The notes below the pieces were generated by a model that saw nothing but the letters and a program-made list of their open reading frames with translations, did no database searches and was not told the DNA's origin. A stretch of DNA of 64,000 nucleotides from DASQFQ01 sp038238015 (GTDB lineage: Bacteria > Actinomycetota > Thermoleophilia > Solirubrobacterales > Solirubrobacteraceae): assembly GCA_038238015.1 (NCBI GenBank), contig JBBRYA010000009.1:1-64000 (forward strand), written 5' to 3'. The translations under genes were made by a program, and so were the position numbers. Below are positions 7,458 through 16,178 of the stretch, piece after piece; within the stretch, counting starts at the first letter, position 1; each line of letters begins with the position of its first letter.

Positions 7458-8131
7458 AGCCCGCGGTGGTGATCCCCGTGCTCGACGAGGCCGCGGAGCT
7501 GCCGGCGCTGCTCGACCACCTGGCGCAGCTGCGAGGCGAGTGGGAGGTGATCGTCGTGGACGGCGGGTCGCGCGACGCCAGCGTGGCGCTCGCCCGCGCG
7601 CACCCGCGCGCCGACGTCGTGGTCGAGGGCGGCGGCGGCCGCGCCGCGCAGCTCAACGCGGGCGCGAAGGCGAGCCGCGGCGACCCGCTCGTGTTCCTGC
7701 ACGCCGACAGCCGCCTCCCCGCCGGGGCGCACGCGGCGCTCGCGGGCGCCAGCCCGGAGATAGCGGGCGGCAACTTCACCCTGCGCTTCGCCGGCGGCGA
7801 CTGGTTCTCGCGGCTGCTCGGCGTCGTCTACGCCGCGCAGCGAAGGCGCGGCTACTACTACGGGGACTCGACGGTGTGGGTCCGCCGCGCCACGTTCGCG
7901 GCGCTCGGGGGCTTCCGGCCGCTGGCGATCATGGACGACTACGACTTCGTGCGCCGGCTCGAGCGCAGCGGGCCCACGGTCGCGCTCCCAGGCCCCGCGC
8001 TGACCTCCGCGCGCCGCTGGCAGGCCATGGGCATCAGGCGGACGCTGCTCTCCTGGGTGCTCATCCGCTGGCTGTTCATCGCCGGGGTCCCGGCCGAGCG
8101 CCTCGCGCGCATGTACCGGCGGGTCAGGTAG
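7454..8131 (+). CDS. TIGR04283-type family 2 glycosyltransferase
   Basis: A 225-residue GT-A fold glycosyltransferase. It starts V-V-I-P-V-L-D-E-A, has V-D-G-G-S-R-D as nucleotide-sugar binding strand, then G-R-A-A-Q-L-N-A-G and V-F-L-H-A-D-S (the DXD position), and ends with T-S-A-R-R-W and a hydrophobic segment. This series matches the family called TIGR04283, named for arsenosugar biosynthesis clusters but widespread outside them. No arsenic methyltransferase is present here, so I do not assign arsenosugar function. The GTG start overlaps the upstream radical SAM gene, which suggests the two proteins act on the same product. Confidence 0.85.
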   Translation: MKPAVVIPVLDEAAELPALLDHLAQLRGEWEVIVVDGGSRDASVALARAHPRADVVVEGGGGRAAQLNAGAKASRGDPLVFLHADSRLPAGAHAALAGASPEIAGGNFTLRFAGGDWFSRLLGVVYAAQRRRGYYYGDSTVWVRRATFAALGGFRPLAIMDDYDFVRRLERSGPTVALPGPALTSARRWQAMGIRRTLLSWVLIRWLFIAGVPAERLARMYRRVR

Positions 8132-8141
8132 CGTCAGGCCG

Positions 8142-9536
8142 ATGTTCGCCCGCCTCGCCGCGCGTATGCGCGAGCTCGAGATCGAGACCCGCCCCGAGCA
8201 CCCGGACCTCACCGCGGCCCTGGCCAGGCGCTGGGACGAGCTGCCCGCGCACGTCAAGACGCCCAACCAGATGCTCGGCCGCCGCACCGCCGGCTGCGAG
8301 GGCACCCATGGCGTGTTCCCGCGCTGCAACCTCGCCTGCACCCCGTGCTACCACTCGCGCGACGCCAACCGCGTGCGCATCGACGGCGAGCACACGGTGC
8401 GCGAGGTCGGCCACCAGATGGAGCAGCTGCGCCGCGAGCGCGGGCCGGGGCAGAACGCGCAGCTGATCGGGGGCGAGGTCACGCTGCTCTCGCCCGACGA
8501 CCACGCCGCCGCGCTGCAGGCGATGATCGGTCACGGGCGCAAGCCGATGTCGATGTCCCACGGCGACTTCGACTACGAGTATCTGGAGGCGCTGGCGCTC
8601 GATCCCCGCAGCGGCCGCCCGCGCCTGGCGCACCTGAGCTTCGCCGGGCACTTCGACTCGATGATGTACGGCCGGCGAGGCATCAAGCGCGCCGCCACCG
8701 AGGCCGCGCTCAACCCCTACCGGCAGCGCTTCTGCGACATGTTCGCGCGCCTCGAGCGCGAGCACGGGGTCACGCACTACCTCGCGCACAACATGACCGT
8801 CACGCCGCGCAACCTCGACCAGGTCGCGGGCGTGATCCGCGACTGCCGCGACATGGGCTTCCGGATGTTCTCCTTCCAGCCCGCCGCCTTCATCGGCAAC
8901 CAGAGTCGCTGGAAGGACGAGTACCGCGTGTTCTCCGATGACGAGGTGTGGCAGGCGATCGAGCAGGGCGCCGGGGCTCGCCTGCACCACCGCGCGCTGC
9001 AGATCGGCGACGCCCGCTGCAACCGCACCGCCTACGGCGGCTACTGCGGCGATCGCTACTTCCCGCTGTTCGACGAGGACGACGCGCGCGACCAGGCCTT
9101 CCTCGCGGAGTTCATCGAGGCCTTCGGCGGGATGGACTTCGTGGCGCCCAAGGCGGTCCTCGCAGCCCGGCTCGCGCGCGGGATCGCCGCGCGCCCCGCG
9201 GTGGCGCCGCGCGCCGCCGGCTGGGCCGCGCGCCTGGCCGGGCGGATGGGCGGGCTGCGGGCGCTGCGCCGCGACCCGCCGCGTGCGCTGACCTACGTGA
9301 TGCATTCCTTCATGGACGCCCGCGACGTGCGCCCGGCCTGGGAGGCGCTGCAGCGCGGCGAGGTCAGCGAGGACCCGGCGATCCGCGCGACGCAGGAGCG
9401 CCTGCAGGCCTGCTCCTACGCGATGGCCCACCCGGACTCGGACACGCTCGTGCCCGCGTGTGCGCAGCACTCCGTGCTCGATCCGCTGGAGAACCTCGCG
9501 CTCACGCGCGAGCTTCCGCTGGCCCCGACGGCCTAG
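8142..9536 (+). CDS. Radical SAM protein
   Basis: A 464-residue radical SAM enzyme. The cluster motif is C-N-L-A-C-T-P-C-Y-H (Cys62, 66, 69), preceded by a conserved-looking T-A-G-C-E-G-T-H-G-V-F-P segment and followed by I-G-G-E-V-T-L-L, the counterpart of the usual GGEP. Three cysteines in the C-terminal third (around R-C-N-R-T-A-Y-G-G-Y-C-G) might bind a second cluster or metal. I do not recognise the reaction. The gene begins 10 bp after the glycosyltransferase and its last 35 bp overlap the convergent flavoprotein gene. Confidence 0.82.
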   Translation: MFARLAARMRELEIETRPEHPDLTAALARRWDELPAHVKTPNQMLGRRTAGCEGTHGVFPRCNLACTPCYHSRDANRVRIDGEHTVREVGHQMEQLRRERGPGQNAQLIGGEVTLLSPDDHAAALQAMIGHGRKPMSMSHGDFDYEYLEALALDPRSGRPRLAHLSFAGHFDSMMYGRRGIKRAATEAALNPYRQRFCDMFARLEREHGVTHYLAHNMTVTPRNLDQVAGVIRDCRDMGFRMFSFQPAAFIGNQSRWKDEYRVFSDDEVWQAIEQGAGARLHHRALQIGDARCNRTAYGGYCGDRYFPLFDEDDARDQAFLAEFIEAFGGMDFVAPKAVLAARLARGIAARPAVAPRAAGWAARLAGRMGGLRALRRDPPRALTYVMHSFMDARDVRPAWEALQRGEVSEDPAIRATQERLQACSYAMAHPDSDTLVPACAQHSVLDPLENLALTRELPLAPTA

Positions 9537-10929
9537 CCAGGAAGCGCAGGCGGCGCGCCTTCTCGTACGCCGCCTCGCCGCCGAGCTGCTGGATCGCGAG
9601 CGCCAGCGTCGGATACACGTGCACGACGCTGCCGAGGTCGGCGAGGTCGAGGCCCCGGTCGATGGCCAGCGCGAGCTCGCCGATCAGCTCGCCGGCGGAC
9701 GGTGCGAGCGCGTGCGCCCCGACGAGCTTGCCCTTCACGGTCACGAGCAGCAGCGCGCCCTCCCCCGCGCTCTCGGCGCGCGCCCGGTCGGAGTGCTCGA
9801 GGCCCATGCGCCACGTCCGCACGTCGTCGTCGCCATGGCGCTCGCGCGCCTGCGCCTCCGTCAGCCCCGCGTGGGCGAGCTCGGGATCGGTGAACGTGCA
9901 CCACGGGACCAGCAGGGCGCCGCGGGCCGAGCCGGGGAAGAACATGTTGCGGATCGCGCGCGAGGCCTCGAAGCCGGCGGAGTGGGTGAACAGGTGGCGC
10001 CCGGCGAGGTCGCCGACCGCGTAGACCGACTTGAGCGCCGTGCGCCGGGCGCCGTCGACGACCACGCCCTTGGGCGTCACCTCGATCCCCAGCTCGGCGA
10101 GGCCGAGGCCGTCGACGTTCGGGGTGCGCCCGACCGACACGAGCAGCTCGTCCGCGCGCCAGCTCCGCGACTGCCCGCCGACCGTCCCGTGCAGCACCTT
10201 CTTCCCGTCCTCGACACCGGCCCGCTCGACCTCCGCGCCGAGCTCGAGCTCGACGCCCTCCTCGCGCAGCCGGCGCGTGAGCACCTCCACGAGCGCCGGC
10301 TCGTCGCGCGGCAGGATCTGAGCGGCGCGCTCCAGGACGGTGACCCGGACGCCCAGACGCGCGAAGGCCTGCGAGAGCTCAACCGCGATCGGCCCGCCGC
10401 CGAGCGCGATCAGGCTGTCGGGCACGCCGCCCGCGTCCCACAGCGTCTCGCTGGTCAGGTAGCCGGCCTGCTCGAGCCCCGGGAGGTCGGGCACCGCCGG
10501 ACGGCTGCCCGTGCACAGCAGGACGTAGCGCGTCTCGATCCGGCGGTCGCCGACGACGACGGTGTGCTCGCCGGCCAGCCGCGCGGCGCCGAAGACGACC
10601 TCCACGCCCTCGGCCTCGAAGCGCTCGGCGTTGTCGTCGGCCCGCTCGATCTCGCGCTGGATCGCGCGCACGCGCTCGAACACGCGCGCCCGGTCGATCA
10701 CGGGCTCGGCTGCCTCGAGCCCGTAGCGGTCGGCGTGGCGGATCGTGTGCGCCGCCTTGGCGGAGGCCAGCAGCGCCTTGGACGGCACGCAGCCCGTCCA
10801 CAGGCAGTCCCCGCCGACGCGGTCGCGCTCGATCGCCACAACGCGCAGCCCCAGCGTCGCGGCGAACTCGGCGGCGACCATGCCGCCCGACCCGAGGCCG
10901 ACGATCACCAGGTCATAGCGCTGCCCCAT
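9502..10929 (-). CDS. Mercuric reductase-like pyridine nucleotide-disulfide oxidoreductase
   Basis: A 475-residue class I flavoprotein disulfide reductase. It has the FAD motif G-L-G-S-G-G, the redox disulfide in G-G-D-C-L-W-T-G-C-V-P-S-K (Cys42, Cys47), the NAD(P) motif G-G-G-P-I-A, the second FAD motif Y-A-V-G-D, and the C-terminal dimer interface with H-V-Y-P-T-L (catalytic His region). It lacks an N-terminal heavy-metal domain and the C-terminal Cys pair of true MerA, so a lipoamide-dehydrogenase-like or unknown disulfide substrate is more likely than Hg(II). The ATG at the Rossmann fold is used instead of a start 120 bp upstream. A paralogue lies in the right-hand island. Confidence 0.85.
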   Translation of the reverse strand: MGQRYDLVIVGLGSGGMVAAEFAATLGLRVVAIERDRVGGDCLWTGCVPSKALLASAKAAHTIRHADRYGLEAAEPVIDRARVFERVRAIQREIERADDNAERFEAEGVEVVFGAARLAGEHTVVVGDRRIETRYVLLCTGSRPAVPDLPGLEQAGYLTSETLWDAGGVPDSLIALGGGPIAVELSQAFARLGVRVTVLERAAQILPRDEPALVEVLTRRLREEGVELELGAEVERAGVEDGKKVLHGTVGGQSRSWRADELLVSVGRTPNVDGLGLAELGIEVTPKGVVVDGARRTALKSVYAVGDLAGRHLFTHSAGFEASRAIRNMFFPGSARGALLVPWCTFTDPELAHAGLTEAQARERHGDDDVRTWRMGLEHSDRARAESAGEGALLLVTVKGKLVGAHALAPSAGELIGELALAIDRGLDLADLGSVVHVYPTLALAIQQLGGEAAYEKARRLRFLARPSGPAEARA

Positions 10930-10972
10930 CGGCCCGACCCTACGCGGTCGGGACGCCGCGACGCTGGGGGTA

Positions 10973-12037
10973 GTGTGGTTGACCATGCAACCGCTCACGG
11001 CTCGCCCGCTGCCGCCCGCCGAGCCCCTCGACGGCGGCGAGCTCGACACCCGCCGCCTGCTGCGCCGGACGGCGCAGGTCGTCGCGCTGCTGGTGGTGAT
11101 CGGGCTCGTGGTCTGGCTGGCGCCGGGCCTCGGCGAGGTCCGCGCCCGCCTGCGCGGCGCCGACCCCGGCTGGCTGGCGGCCGGGGTCGCGCTGGAGGCG
11201 CTGTCGTGCCTGTCCTACGTGCTGATGTTCGGCCCGGTCTTCTGCCTGCGCATGTCCTGGCGGACCTCCTTCGAGCTCGGGCTGTCCGAGCTCGCGGTCG
11301 GCTCGCTGCTTCCGGCCAGCGGCGCGGGCGGCCTCGCCCTCGGTGCCTGGGCGCTGCGCAAGAGCGGGATGCCCGCGCAGCAGATCGCGAGGCGGACCGT
11401 CGCGTTCTTCACGCTCAAGAGCGCCGCCAACTTCGCCGCGGTGCTCGTGCTCGGGGTGCTGATGTTCGCCGGCCTCGGCCCGTCGCTGTCGCCGCTGCTC
11501 ACGATCCTCCCGGCGGGGCTGGCGCTCGCGGCGATCGCCGCGGTCGCGGCGGTGCCGATGCTCCTGCCCCGCCTGGAGGGCAGCGCGGCGCGCGGCGGGC
11601 GCCTCGCCCGCGCGCTGAAGGCGCTCGCGGGCGGTCTCAAGGAGGCCGGGCAGGTCCTGCGCCGCGGAGACCTGCGCGTGATCGCCGGCTCGCTCGGCTA
11701 CTGGGTGTTCGACAACGCGGTGTTGTGGGCGTGCTTCCGCGCGCTCGGGGAATCCCCGCCGCTGACCCTGATCCTGATGGCCTACCTGCTGGGCCAGCTC
11801 GGCGGGCTGATCCCCATTCCCGGCGGGATCGGCGGCATCGACGGCGGGCTGATCGGTGCGCTCGTCGTCTACGGCCTGAACCCGGCCATGAGCGTCGCCG
11901 CCGTGCTCGCCTACCGCCTGATCCTCTTCTGGCTCCCGCTGCTGATCGGCGCCGGCACGTTCGTCAGCCTCCGCCGCGGCCTCAACGACCCCGGGCGGCC
12001 CGACCTCTGCGCCGTGCCCGGGGCCATTCCGGCTTAG
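10973..12037 (+). CDS. Lysylphosphatidylglycerol synthase TM-region/UPF0104 family membrane protein
   Basis: A membrane protein of about 354 residues with eight or so helices, related to the flippase-like integral membrane region of MprF and to AglD. The signature P-I-P-G-G-I-G-G-I-D-G-G lies near residue 285. This family often sits next to glycosyltransferases and is suspected to move or present lipid-linked products. Two starts are possible (GTG or the ATG 12 bp later). It diverges from the flavoprotein gene with 43 bp between them, and ends 6 bp before the convergent catalase gene. A paralogue is encoded at 31.5-32.6 kb. Confidence 0.82.
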   Translation: MWLTMQPLTARPLPPAEPLDGGELDTRRLLRRTAQVVALLVVIGLVVWLAPGLGEVRARLRGADPGWLAAGVALEALSCLSYVLMFGPVFCLRMSWRTSFELGLSELAVGSLLPASGAGGLALGAWALRKSGMPAQQIARRTVAFFTLKSAANFAAVLVLGVLMFAGLGPSLSPLLTILPAGLALAAIAAVAAVPMLLPRLEGSAARGGRLARALKALAGGLKEAGQVLRRGDLRVIAGSLGYWVFDNAVLWACFRALGESPPLTLILMAYLLGQLGGLIPIPGGIGGIDGGLIGALVVYGLNPAMSVAAVLAYRLILFWLPLLIGAGTFVSLRRGLNDPGRPDLCAVPGAIPA

Positions 12038-12043
12038 CGCGAC

Positions 12044-13702
12044 CTAGGCGACCGCGCCCTCCTGCTCGACCACCGCCACGTGCTCGTTGGGCACGCAGTG
12101 GGTCATGACGCGGCCGTCGACGTCGCGCGGCCCGTTGGCGCCGAGGTTGTCCAGGCGCTGCTGCTCGGCGTCGCCCCAGCCCTGCGTCGGCACCGGCTTG
12201 AGGCTGCGGACGTCGTCGGCGGAGATGCCCAGGCCCTCGCCGACCCGCTGGCCGAGCTCGTCCTCGCAGAGCAGGAGGTGCCAGACCATGCGCTCCTGGA
12301 TCGGCCGGTCGCACTGGCCCAGCAGGCCCGTGAGGTTGGTCACGAGGTCGTCGCGCTCCCAGGGCTCTGAGAGCAGGTAGCGCTCGCCCGGCTGGGTGTA
12401 GTCGTCGGTGCGCGGGATGCGCCTGCGTGTCAGCCGCGCGCGGATCTCCGGGCCCTGCTCGTCGTGCGCGGCCTTGGGCGCCTCGCTCAGGCCGCCGGTG
12501 ATCGACGGCTCGTAGTTGACGCTCGCGTTCTCGCCGGTGTCGTCGACGTAGTGGGCCATCTGGCCGTCGCGCAGGTTGGTCGCGGGGACGCCGTTCTTGG
12601 GCTGGTTGACCGGCAGCTGCTGGTAGTTGGGCCCGACGCGGTAGCGCTGGGTGTCTGAGTAGGAGAATGTCCGCCCGACCAGCATCTTGTCGTCGGAGAA
12701 GTCCAGCCCGTCGACCAGCACGCCGGTGCCGAACGCGATCTGCTCGTTCTCGGCGAAGACGTTGCGCGTCGTGCGGTCGAGCACCATCCGCCCGACCGGC
12801 TTGAGCGGGAAGACCTCCTCGGGCCAGACCTTCGTGTCGTCGAGCGGGTCGAAGTCGAGCTCGGGGTGCTCGTCGTCGCTCATGATCTGCACGTGCAGCT
12901 CCCACTCGGGGTGCTCGCCGCGTTCGATCGCCTCGTAGAGCTCCTTGGTGTGGCAGCCGAGCTCCTTGCCCTGCATCACGCCCGCGTCGGCCTCGGTCCA
13001 GGTCTTGACGCCCTGCTTGGGCAGCCAGTGGTACTTGACCAGCACGGTCTCGCCCTGCTCGTTGACCCACTTGTAGGTGTTCACGCCGAAGCCCTGCATC
13101 GTGCGGTAGCTGGCCGGGATGCCGCGCGGCCCGAACACGAGCGAGACCATGTGCAGCGACTCCGGGCTCTGGGAGATGAAGTCAAAGACGCGGTTGGGCA
13201 CCTGGCGCTCGAACGTGACGGGGTCGGGCTTCTGGGAGTGGATGAAGTCCGGGAACTTGATCGCGTCACGGATGAAGAAGACGCCGAGGTTGTTGCCGAC
13301 GAGGTCCCAGTTGCCCTCCTCGGTGTAGAACTTCACCGCGAAGCCGCGCGGGTCGCGGACCGCCTCGGAGGAGTCGCGACCGCCGGCCACGGTCGAGAAG
13401 CGCACGGCCACCTCGGTGCGCTTGCCCTTCTCCTGCAGCAGCTTCGCGCGGGTGAACTTCGCGATCGGCTCGTCGCCGCAGGCGCCGTAGGCCTCGAAGT
13501 AGCCGAACGAGGTCGTGCCGCGCGCGTGCACGACACGCTCGGGGATCCGCTCGCGGTCGAAGTGGGAGATCTTCTCGAGGTAGTGGTAGTTCTCGAGCGT
13601 CGCCGGGCCGCGCTCGCCGACGGTGCGCTGGTTCTGGTTGTCGTAGACCGGATGGCCCTGGCGGGTCGTGATGGTCTTGCGGGACTTCCCGTTCTCGCTC
13701 AT
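12044..13702 (-). CDS. katA: Monofunctional heme catalase
   Basis: A 552-residue monofunctional catalase (2 H2O2 to 2 H2O + O2), cytoplasmic. The distal His is in R-V-V-H-A-R-G (His59), the Asn in V-G-N-N-L-G-V-F-F, and the proximal heme-ligand Tyr in the block S-Y-S-D-T-Q-R-Y-R-V-G. Length fits the group of catalases with a modest C-terminal extension. The ATG is chosen inside a longer frame because family sequence begins there and it overlaps the furA stop by ATGA. Translation is therefore coupled to the FurA repressor encoded immediately upstream, a common peroxide-response arrangement in actinobacteria. Confidence 0.95.
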   Translation of the reverse strand: MSENGKSRKTITTRQGHPVYDNQNQRTVGERGPATLENYHYLEKISHFDRERIPERVVHARGTTSFGYFEAYGACGDEPIAKFTRAKLLQEKGKRTEVAVRFSTVAGGRDSSEAVRDPRGFAVKFYTEEGNWDLVGNNLGVFFIRDAIKFPDFIHSQKPDPVTFERQVPNRVFDFISQSPESLHMVSLVFGPRGIPASYRTMQGFGVNTYKWVNEQGETVLVKYHWLPKQGVKTWTEADAGVMQGKELGCHTKELYEAIERGEHPEWELHVQIMSDDEHPELDFDPLDDTKVWPEEVFPLKPVGRMVLDRTTRNVFAENEQIAFGTGVLVDGLDFSDDKMLVGRTFSYSDTQRYRVGPNYQQLPVNQPKNGVPATNLRDGQMAHYVDDTGENASVNYEPSITGGLSEAPKAAHDEQGPEIRARLTRRRIPRTDDYTQPGERYLLSEPWERDDLVTNLTGLLGQCDRPIQERMVWHLLLCEDELGQRVGEGLGISADDVRSLKPVPTQGWGDAEQQRLDNLGANGPRDVDGRVMTHCVPNEHVAVVEQEGAVA

Positions 13703-14139
13703 GCGCTGCTCCCTTGGACGTCGTTCTGGCAGGAGGGGCAGAGCCCCCAGAAGGTCACCTCGGCCTCGTCGACCGTGAAGCCGTTGCGCTGCGCGGGCTC
13801 CAGGCAGCCGGCCTCGCCGACGGCGCAGTCCACGTCGACCGCGACGCCGCACGCGCGGCAGACCAGGTGGTGATGGTTGTCGCCGACGCGCGACTCGAAG
13901 CGCGCCGGGCCGCCGGCGGGCTCGATCCGGCGCGCCAGCCCGGCACGGTGCAGCGCCTCGCAGACGTCGTAGGTCGCCTGCGTGGAGATGCTCACCCCCG
14001 CCGCGCGCACGCGCTCGATGACCTGGTCGACGCGCGGGTGGTCGTCTGAGTCGTCGAGCACGCCGAGCACGGAGACGCGCGGCGCCGTGACGCGCAGCCC
14101 GGCGGCGCGCAGGCGGTCGGTGACCTGTTGCATCGACAC
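13699..14139 (-). CDS. furA: Fur-family transcriptional repressor (FurA-like peroxide/iron sensor)
   Basis: A 146-residue Fur-family regulator. The winged helix (about residues 5-80) contains A-G-L-R-V-T-A-P-R and S-I-S-T-Q-A-T-Y-D-V; the metal/dimer domain has N-H-H-H-L-V-C-R-A-C-G and a C-terminal C-P-S-C pair, i.e. the two CxxC of the structural zinc site plus the H-H-H-L-V regulatory metal site. It is followed by the catalase gene in an ATGA overlap, so it most likely represses the furA-catalase operon and is relieved by peroxide. An inverted repeat just upstream is a possible operator. Confidence 0.9.
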   Translation of the reverse strand: MSMQQVTDRLRAAGLRVTAPRVSVLGVLDDSDDHPRVDQVIERVRAAGVSISTQATYDVCEALHRAGLARRIEPAGGPARFESRVGDNHHHLVCRACGVAVDVDCAVGEAGCLEPAQRNGFTVDEAEVTFWGLCPSCQNDVQGSSA

Positions 14140-14163
14140 GGTGGTCAGGCTACACGTTCAAGG

Positions 14164-14180
14164 TCTGGAATGACTCCAGA
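14164..14180. promoter_or_regulatory. Inverted repeat in the furA/RTX divergent region
   Basis: A perfect 6-bp inverted repeat, TCTGGA-N5-TCCAGA, 25 bp upstream of furA and 76 bp upstream of the calcium-binding repeat gene. A TTGACT hexamer starts 6 bp after it towards the RTX gene. Position suggests a regulator site, possibly for FurA itself, but the sequence is not a textbook Fur box. Confidence 0.4.
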
Positions 14181-14255
14181 TCGTCTTGACTTGCCCCTCG
14201 ATCGGGGGGAGGGTGAACGCGCCAGATTCCGGCCTTCGAGAAGCGAGGTATCGAC

Positions 14256-15890
14256 GTGCGCCTGTCCTGTCGTGCTGCGATCCTCACCGCCGCGGCAGCG
14301 GCCTGCCTCGCGCTCGGCGCGCCGCCCGCACTCGCCGGGACGCTGAGCTACGACGGGAACACCCTCGTCTTCACCGGCGGCGACAACCTCAACCACGAAG
14401 TGCAGTTCCGCTACAACCAGTCCACGAACAGCGACGAGATCCTGGACACCCAGCCGATCACCGGCGCCCCGGGAGACTGCTCATACGTCGTGGACCCCAC
14501 CTGGGTCTCCTGCCCGGGCCACAATGAGATGCGCGCGGAGCTCGGCGCCGGGAACGACAGCGTGACGACGAGGGATGACTGCTTCGACGTCTACACCATC
14601 AATCTGGGCGATGGCACCAACAGCAACGAGCTCGGCAGCACGTGCCCGGCAGGCGAGACGGCGACGATCACGTCCGGATCGGGTCAGGACGAGCTGCGCG
14701 GCGGGAGCGAGAACACGACGTTCTTCGCCGGCGGCGGCGACGACCACGTCAACGGCGGGGACGGCGTCGACGTGATCCACGGCGGCGAGGGCGCGGACGA
14801 GCTCGACGGCTACGGCGGCAACGACGAGATGTACGGAGAAGGCGGCCCCGACACGATCCGCGGTCACGCCGGCAACGACATCGAGGACGGCGGCCCGGGC
14901 GACGACAAGATCGGCTACAGCGGCGGCCTCTACAACGACGACGACCAGGGCGCCGACGACGTCCGCGGCGGCACCGGCGCGGACCAGCTGACGCTCGACG
15001 CGCACACCGGCGGGATGACCATCAACCTCGATGACGTGGCCAACGACGGCTCGGACGGCGAGGGCGACAACATCCACTCCGACATCGAGAAGATCTACGG
15101 CACCAAGGCCAACGACACCTACACCGGCAGCGGGAATGCCGACTACTTCGACGGCGACGTCGGCGCGGACACCATCCACGGCGGCGGTGGCGGCGACACG
15201 CTCTACGGCGGCTCGGAGAACGACAAGGTCTACGGCGACGCGGGCAACGACACGGTGTACGGCGACTACGGGGACGACCTGGTCGACGGAGGGTCTGGCA
15301 CGGACTCCGTCTACGGCGACCTCGCCAGCTGCTCGAGCTTCTCGTGTCCGGCCGGCAACGACCAGCTGTTCACCCGCGACGGCGAGCTCGATCAGGCCAA
15401 CTGCGGGGCGGGCGCCGACACGCTCCAGGCCGACCAGCTGGACGTCTACGCCACCGACGGCTTCCAGGCGTGCGAGTCGGTCGACCGCGCCACGGTCGCC
15501 GTGGTCGGCGGGAGCGGTGGCGGCGGCGGGAGCGGGAGCGGGAGCGGTGCCGGTGGCGCTGGCGCCGGCGGGGCGGCCGCCGCGCTCGGGGTCAACGTCC
15601 CCGGCTCGATCAAGGTCAAGGCCCTGCTCAAGAAGGGCCTACCGGTGACGCTCGCCTGCCCCGGCGCGTGCACGATCGCGGCGGAGCTCCGCTACAAGTC
15701 GAAGAAGCTCGGCTCGGCCCACAAGACGCTGCTCAAGAGCGGCCCGGCGAAGCTCGTGGTGAAGGTCGCCAAGAAGGCCAAGGGGACCGTCCGGCGGCTC
15801 AAGCGCGGCACGCTCACGCTGCGTCTGAAGGTGACCGACGCGGCCGGCAAGGCGACCTCGGTGACCAGGACGGTGAAGCTCAAGCGGTAG
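14256..15890 (+). CDS. Secreted RTX-type calcium-binding repeat protein
   Basis: A 544-residue exported protein. It begins with a signal peptide (R-L-S-C-R-A-A-I-L-T-A-A-A-A-A-C-L-A-L-G then cleavage after A-L-A-G). Residues about 125-390 hold many hemolysin-type nonapeptides of the G-G-x-G-x-D-x-h form (for example G-G-G-D-D-H-V-N-G-G-D-G-V-D), which fold as a calcium-binding parallel beta roll. A Gly/Ser-rich linker (about 415-440) leads to a basic Ig-like C-terminal domain with Lys-rich strands that is frequent in secreted proteins of this lineage and may bind the cell surface. The GTG start follows GAAGCGAGG. No type I secretion genes are nearby and the N-terminal signal argues for Sec export. 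Confidence 0.85.
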   Translation: MRLSCRAAILTAAAAACLALGAPPALAGTLSYDGNTLVFTGGDNLNHEVQFRYNQSTNSDEILDTQPITGAPGDCSYVVDPTWVSCPGHNEMRAELGAGNDSVTTRDDCFDVYTINLGDGTNSNELGSTCPAGETATITSGSGQDELRGGSENTTFFAGGGDDHVNGGDGVDVIHGGEGADELDGYGGNDEMYGEGGPDTIRGHAGNDIEDGGPGDDKIGYSGGLYNDDDQGADDVRGGTGADQLTLDAHTGGMTINLDDVANDGSDGEGDNIHSDIEKIYGTKANDTYTGSGNADYFDGDVGADTIHGGGGGDTLYGGSENDKVYGDAGNDTVYGDYGDDLVDGGSGTDSVYGDLASCSSFSCPAGNDQLFTRDGELDQANCGAGADTLQADQLDVYATDGFQACESVDRATVAVVGGSGGGGGSGSGSGAGGAGAGGAAAALGVNVPGSIKVKALLKKGLPVTLACPGACTIAAELRYKSKKLGSAHKTLLKSGPAKLVVKVAKKAKGTVRRLKRGTLTLRLKVTDAAGKATSVTRTVKLKR

Positions 15891-16104
15891 GGGGCTGCGC
15901 AGCCGGCCGCGCCTTGGCCCGGGCCAGGCGCAGGTCGGCGGCCGCGGAGACCTCCTGGAGCTCGCGCAGCCGGTTCGTGCTCGTCGGGTTGGGCCCCAGC
16001 ACGCGGGCGCGGTAGAGCGCCAGACGATTGCGGTGGTGCTGCGCCTCGGCCGCGTAGCGCTCGAGGTCGGCGTCGGCGTCGCGCCGAGCGGTTCGCGGTC
16101 GCAT
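15880..16104 (-). CDS. Small hypothetical protein
   Basis: A 74-residue basic, mostly helical protein. The core contains Y-R-A-R-V-L-G-P-N-P-T-S and R-L-R-E-L-Q-E-V, a pattern I associate with short conserved hypotheticals of this lineage; no function is known to me. It overlaps the 3' end of the convergent RTX gene by 11 bp and diverges from the livFG gene. Short length keeps confidence moderate. Confidence 0.5.
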   Translation of the reverse strand: MRPRTARRDADADLERYAAEAQHHRNRLALYRARVLGPNPTSTNRLRELQEVSAAADLRLARAKARPAAQPPTA

Positions 16105-16178
16105 GTCGGCACTGAGCTTACCCCCGCCGAATGGGGCAATCGGCTCGCGAGACCCGGGCGCGGCTATAGGCTGCGCGC

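Noticed and set aside
7454..8131. Naming the glycosyltransferase an arsenosugar enzyme
   Set aside because: The family name comes from some clusters; no arsenic methyltransferase or ArsS-like protein is seen here.
9502..10929. Calling the flavoprotein a true mercuric reductase MerA (same for 61183-62778)
   Set aside because: Both lack the C-terminal vicinal cysteines and the N-terminal metal domain, and no merR, merT or merP is nearby.
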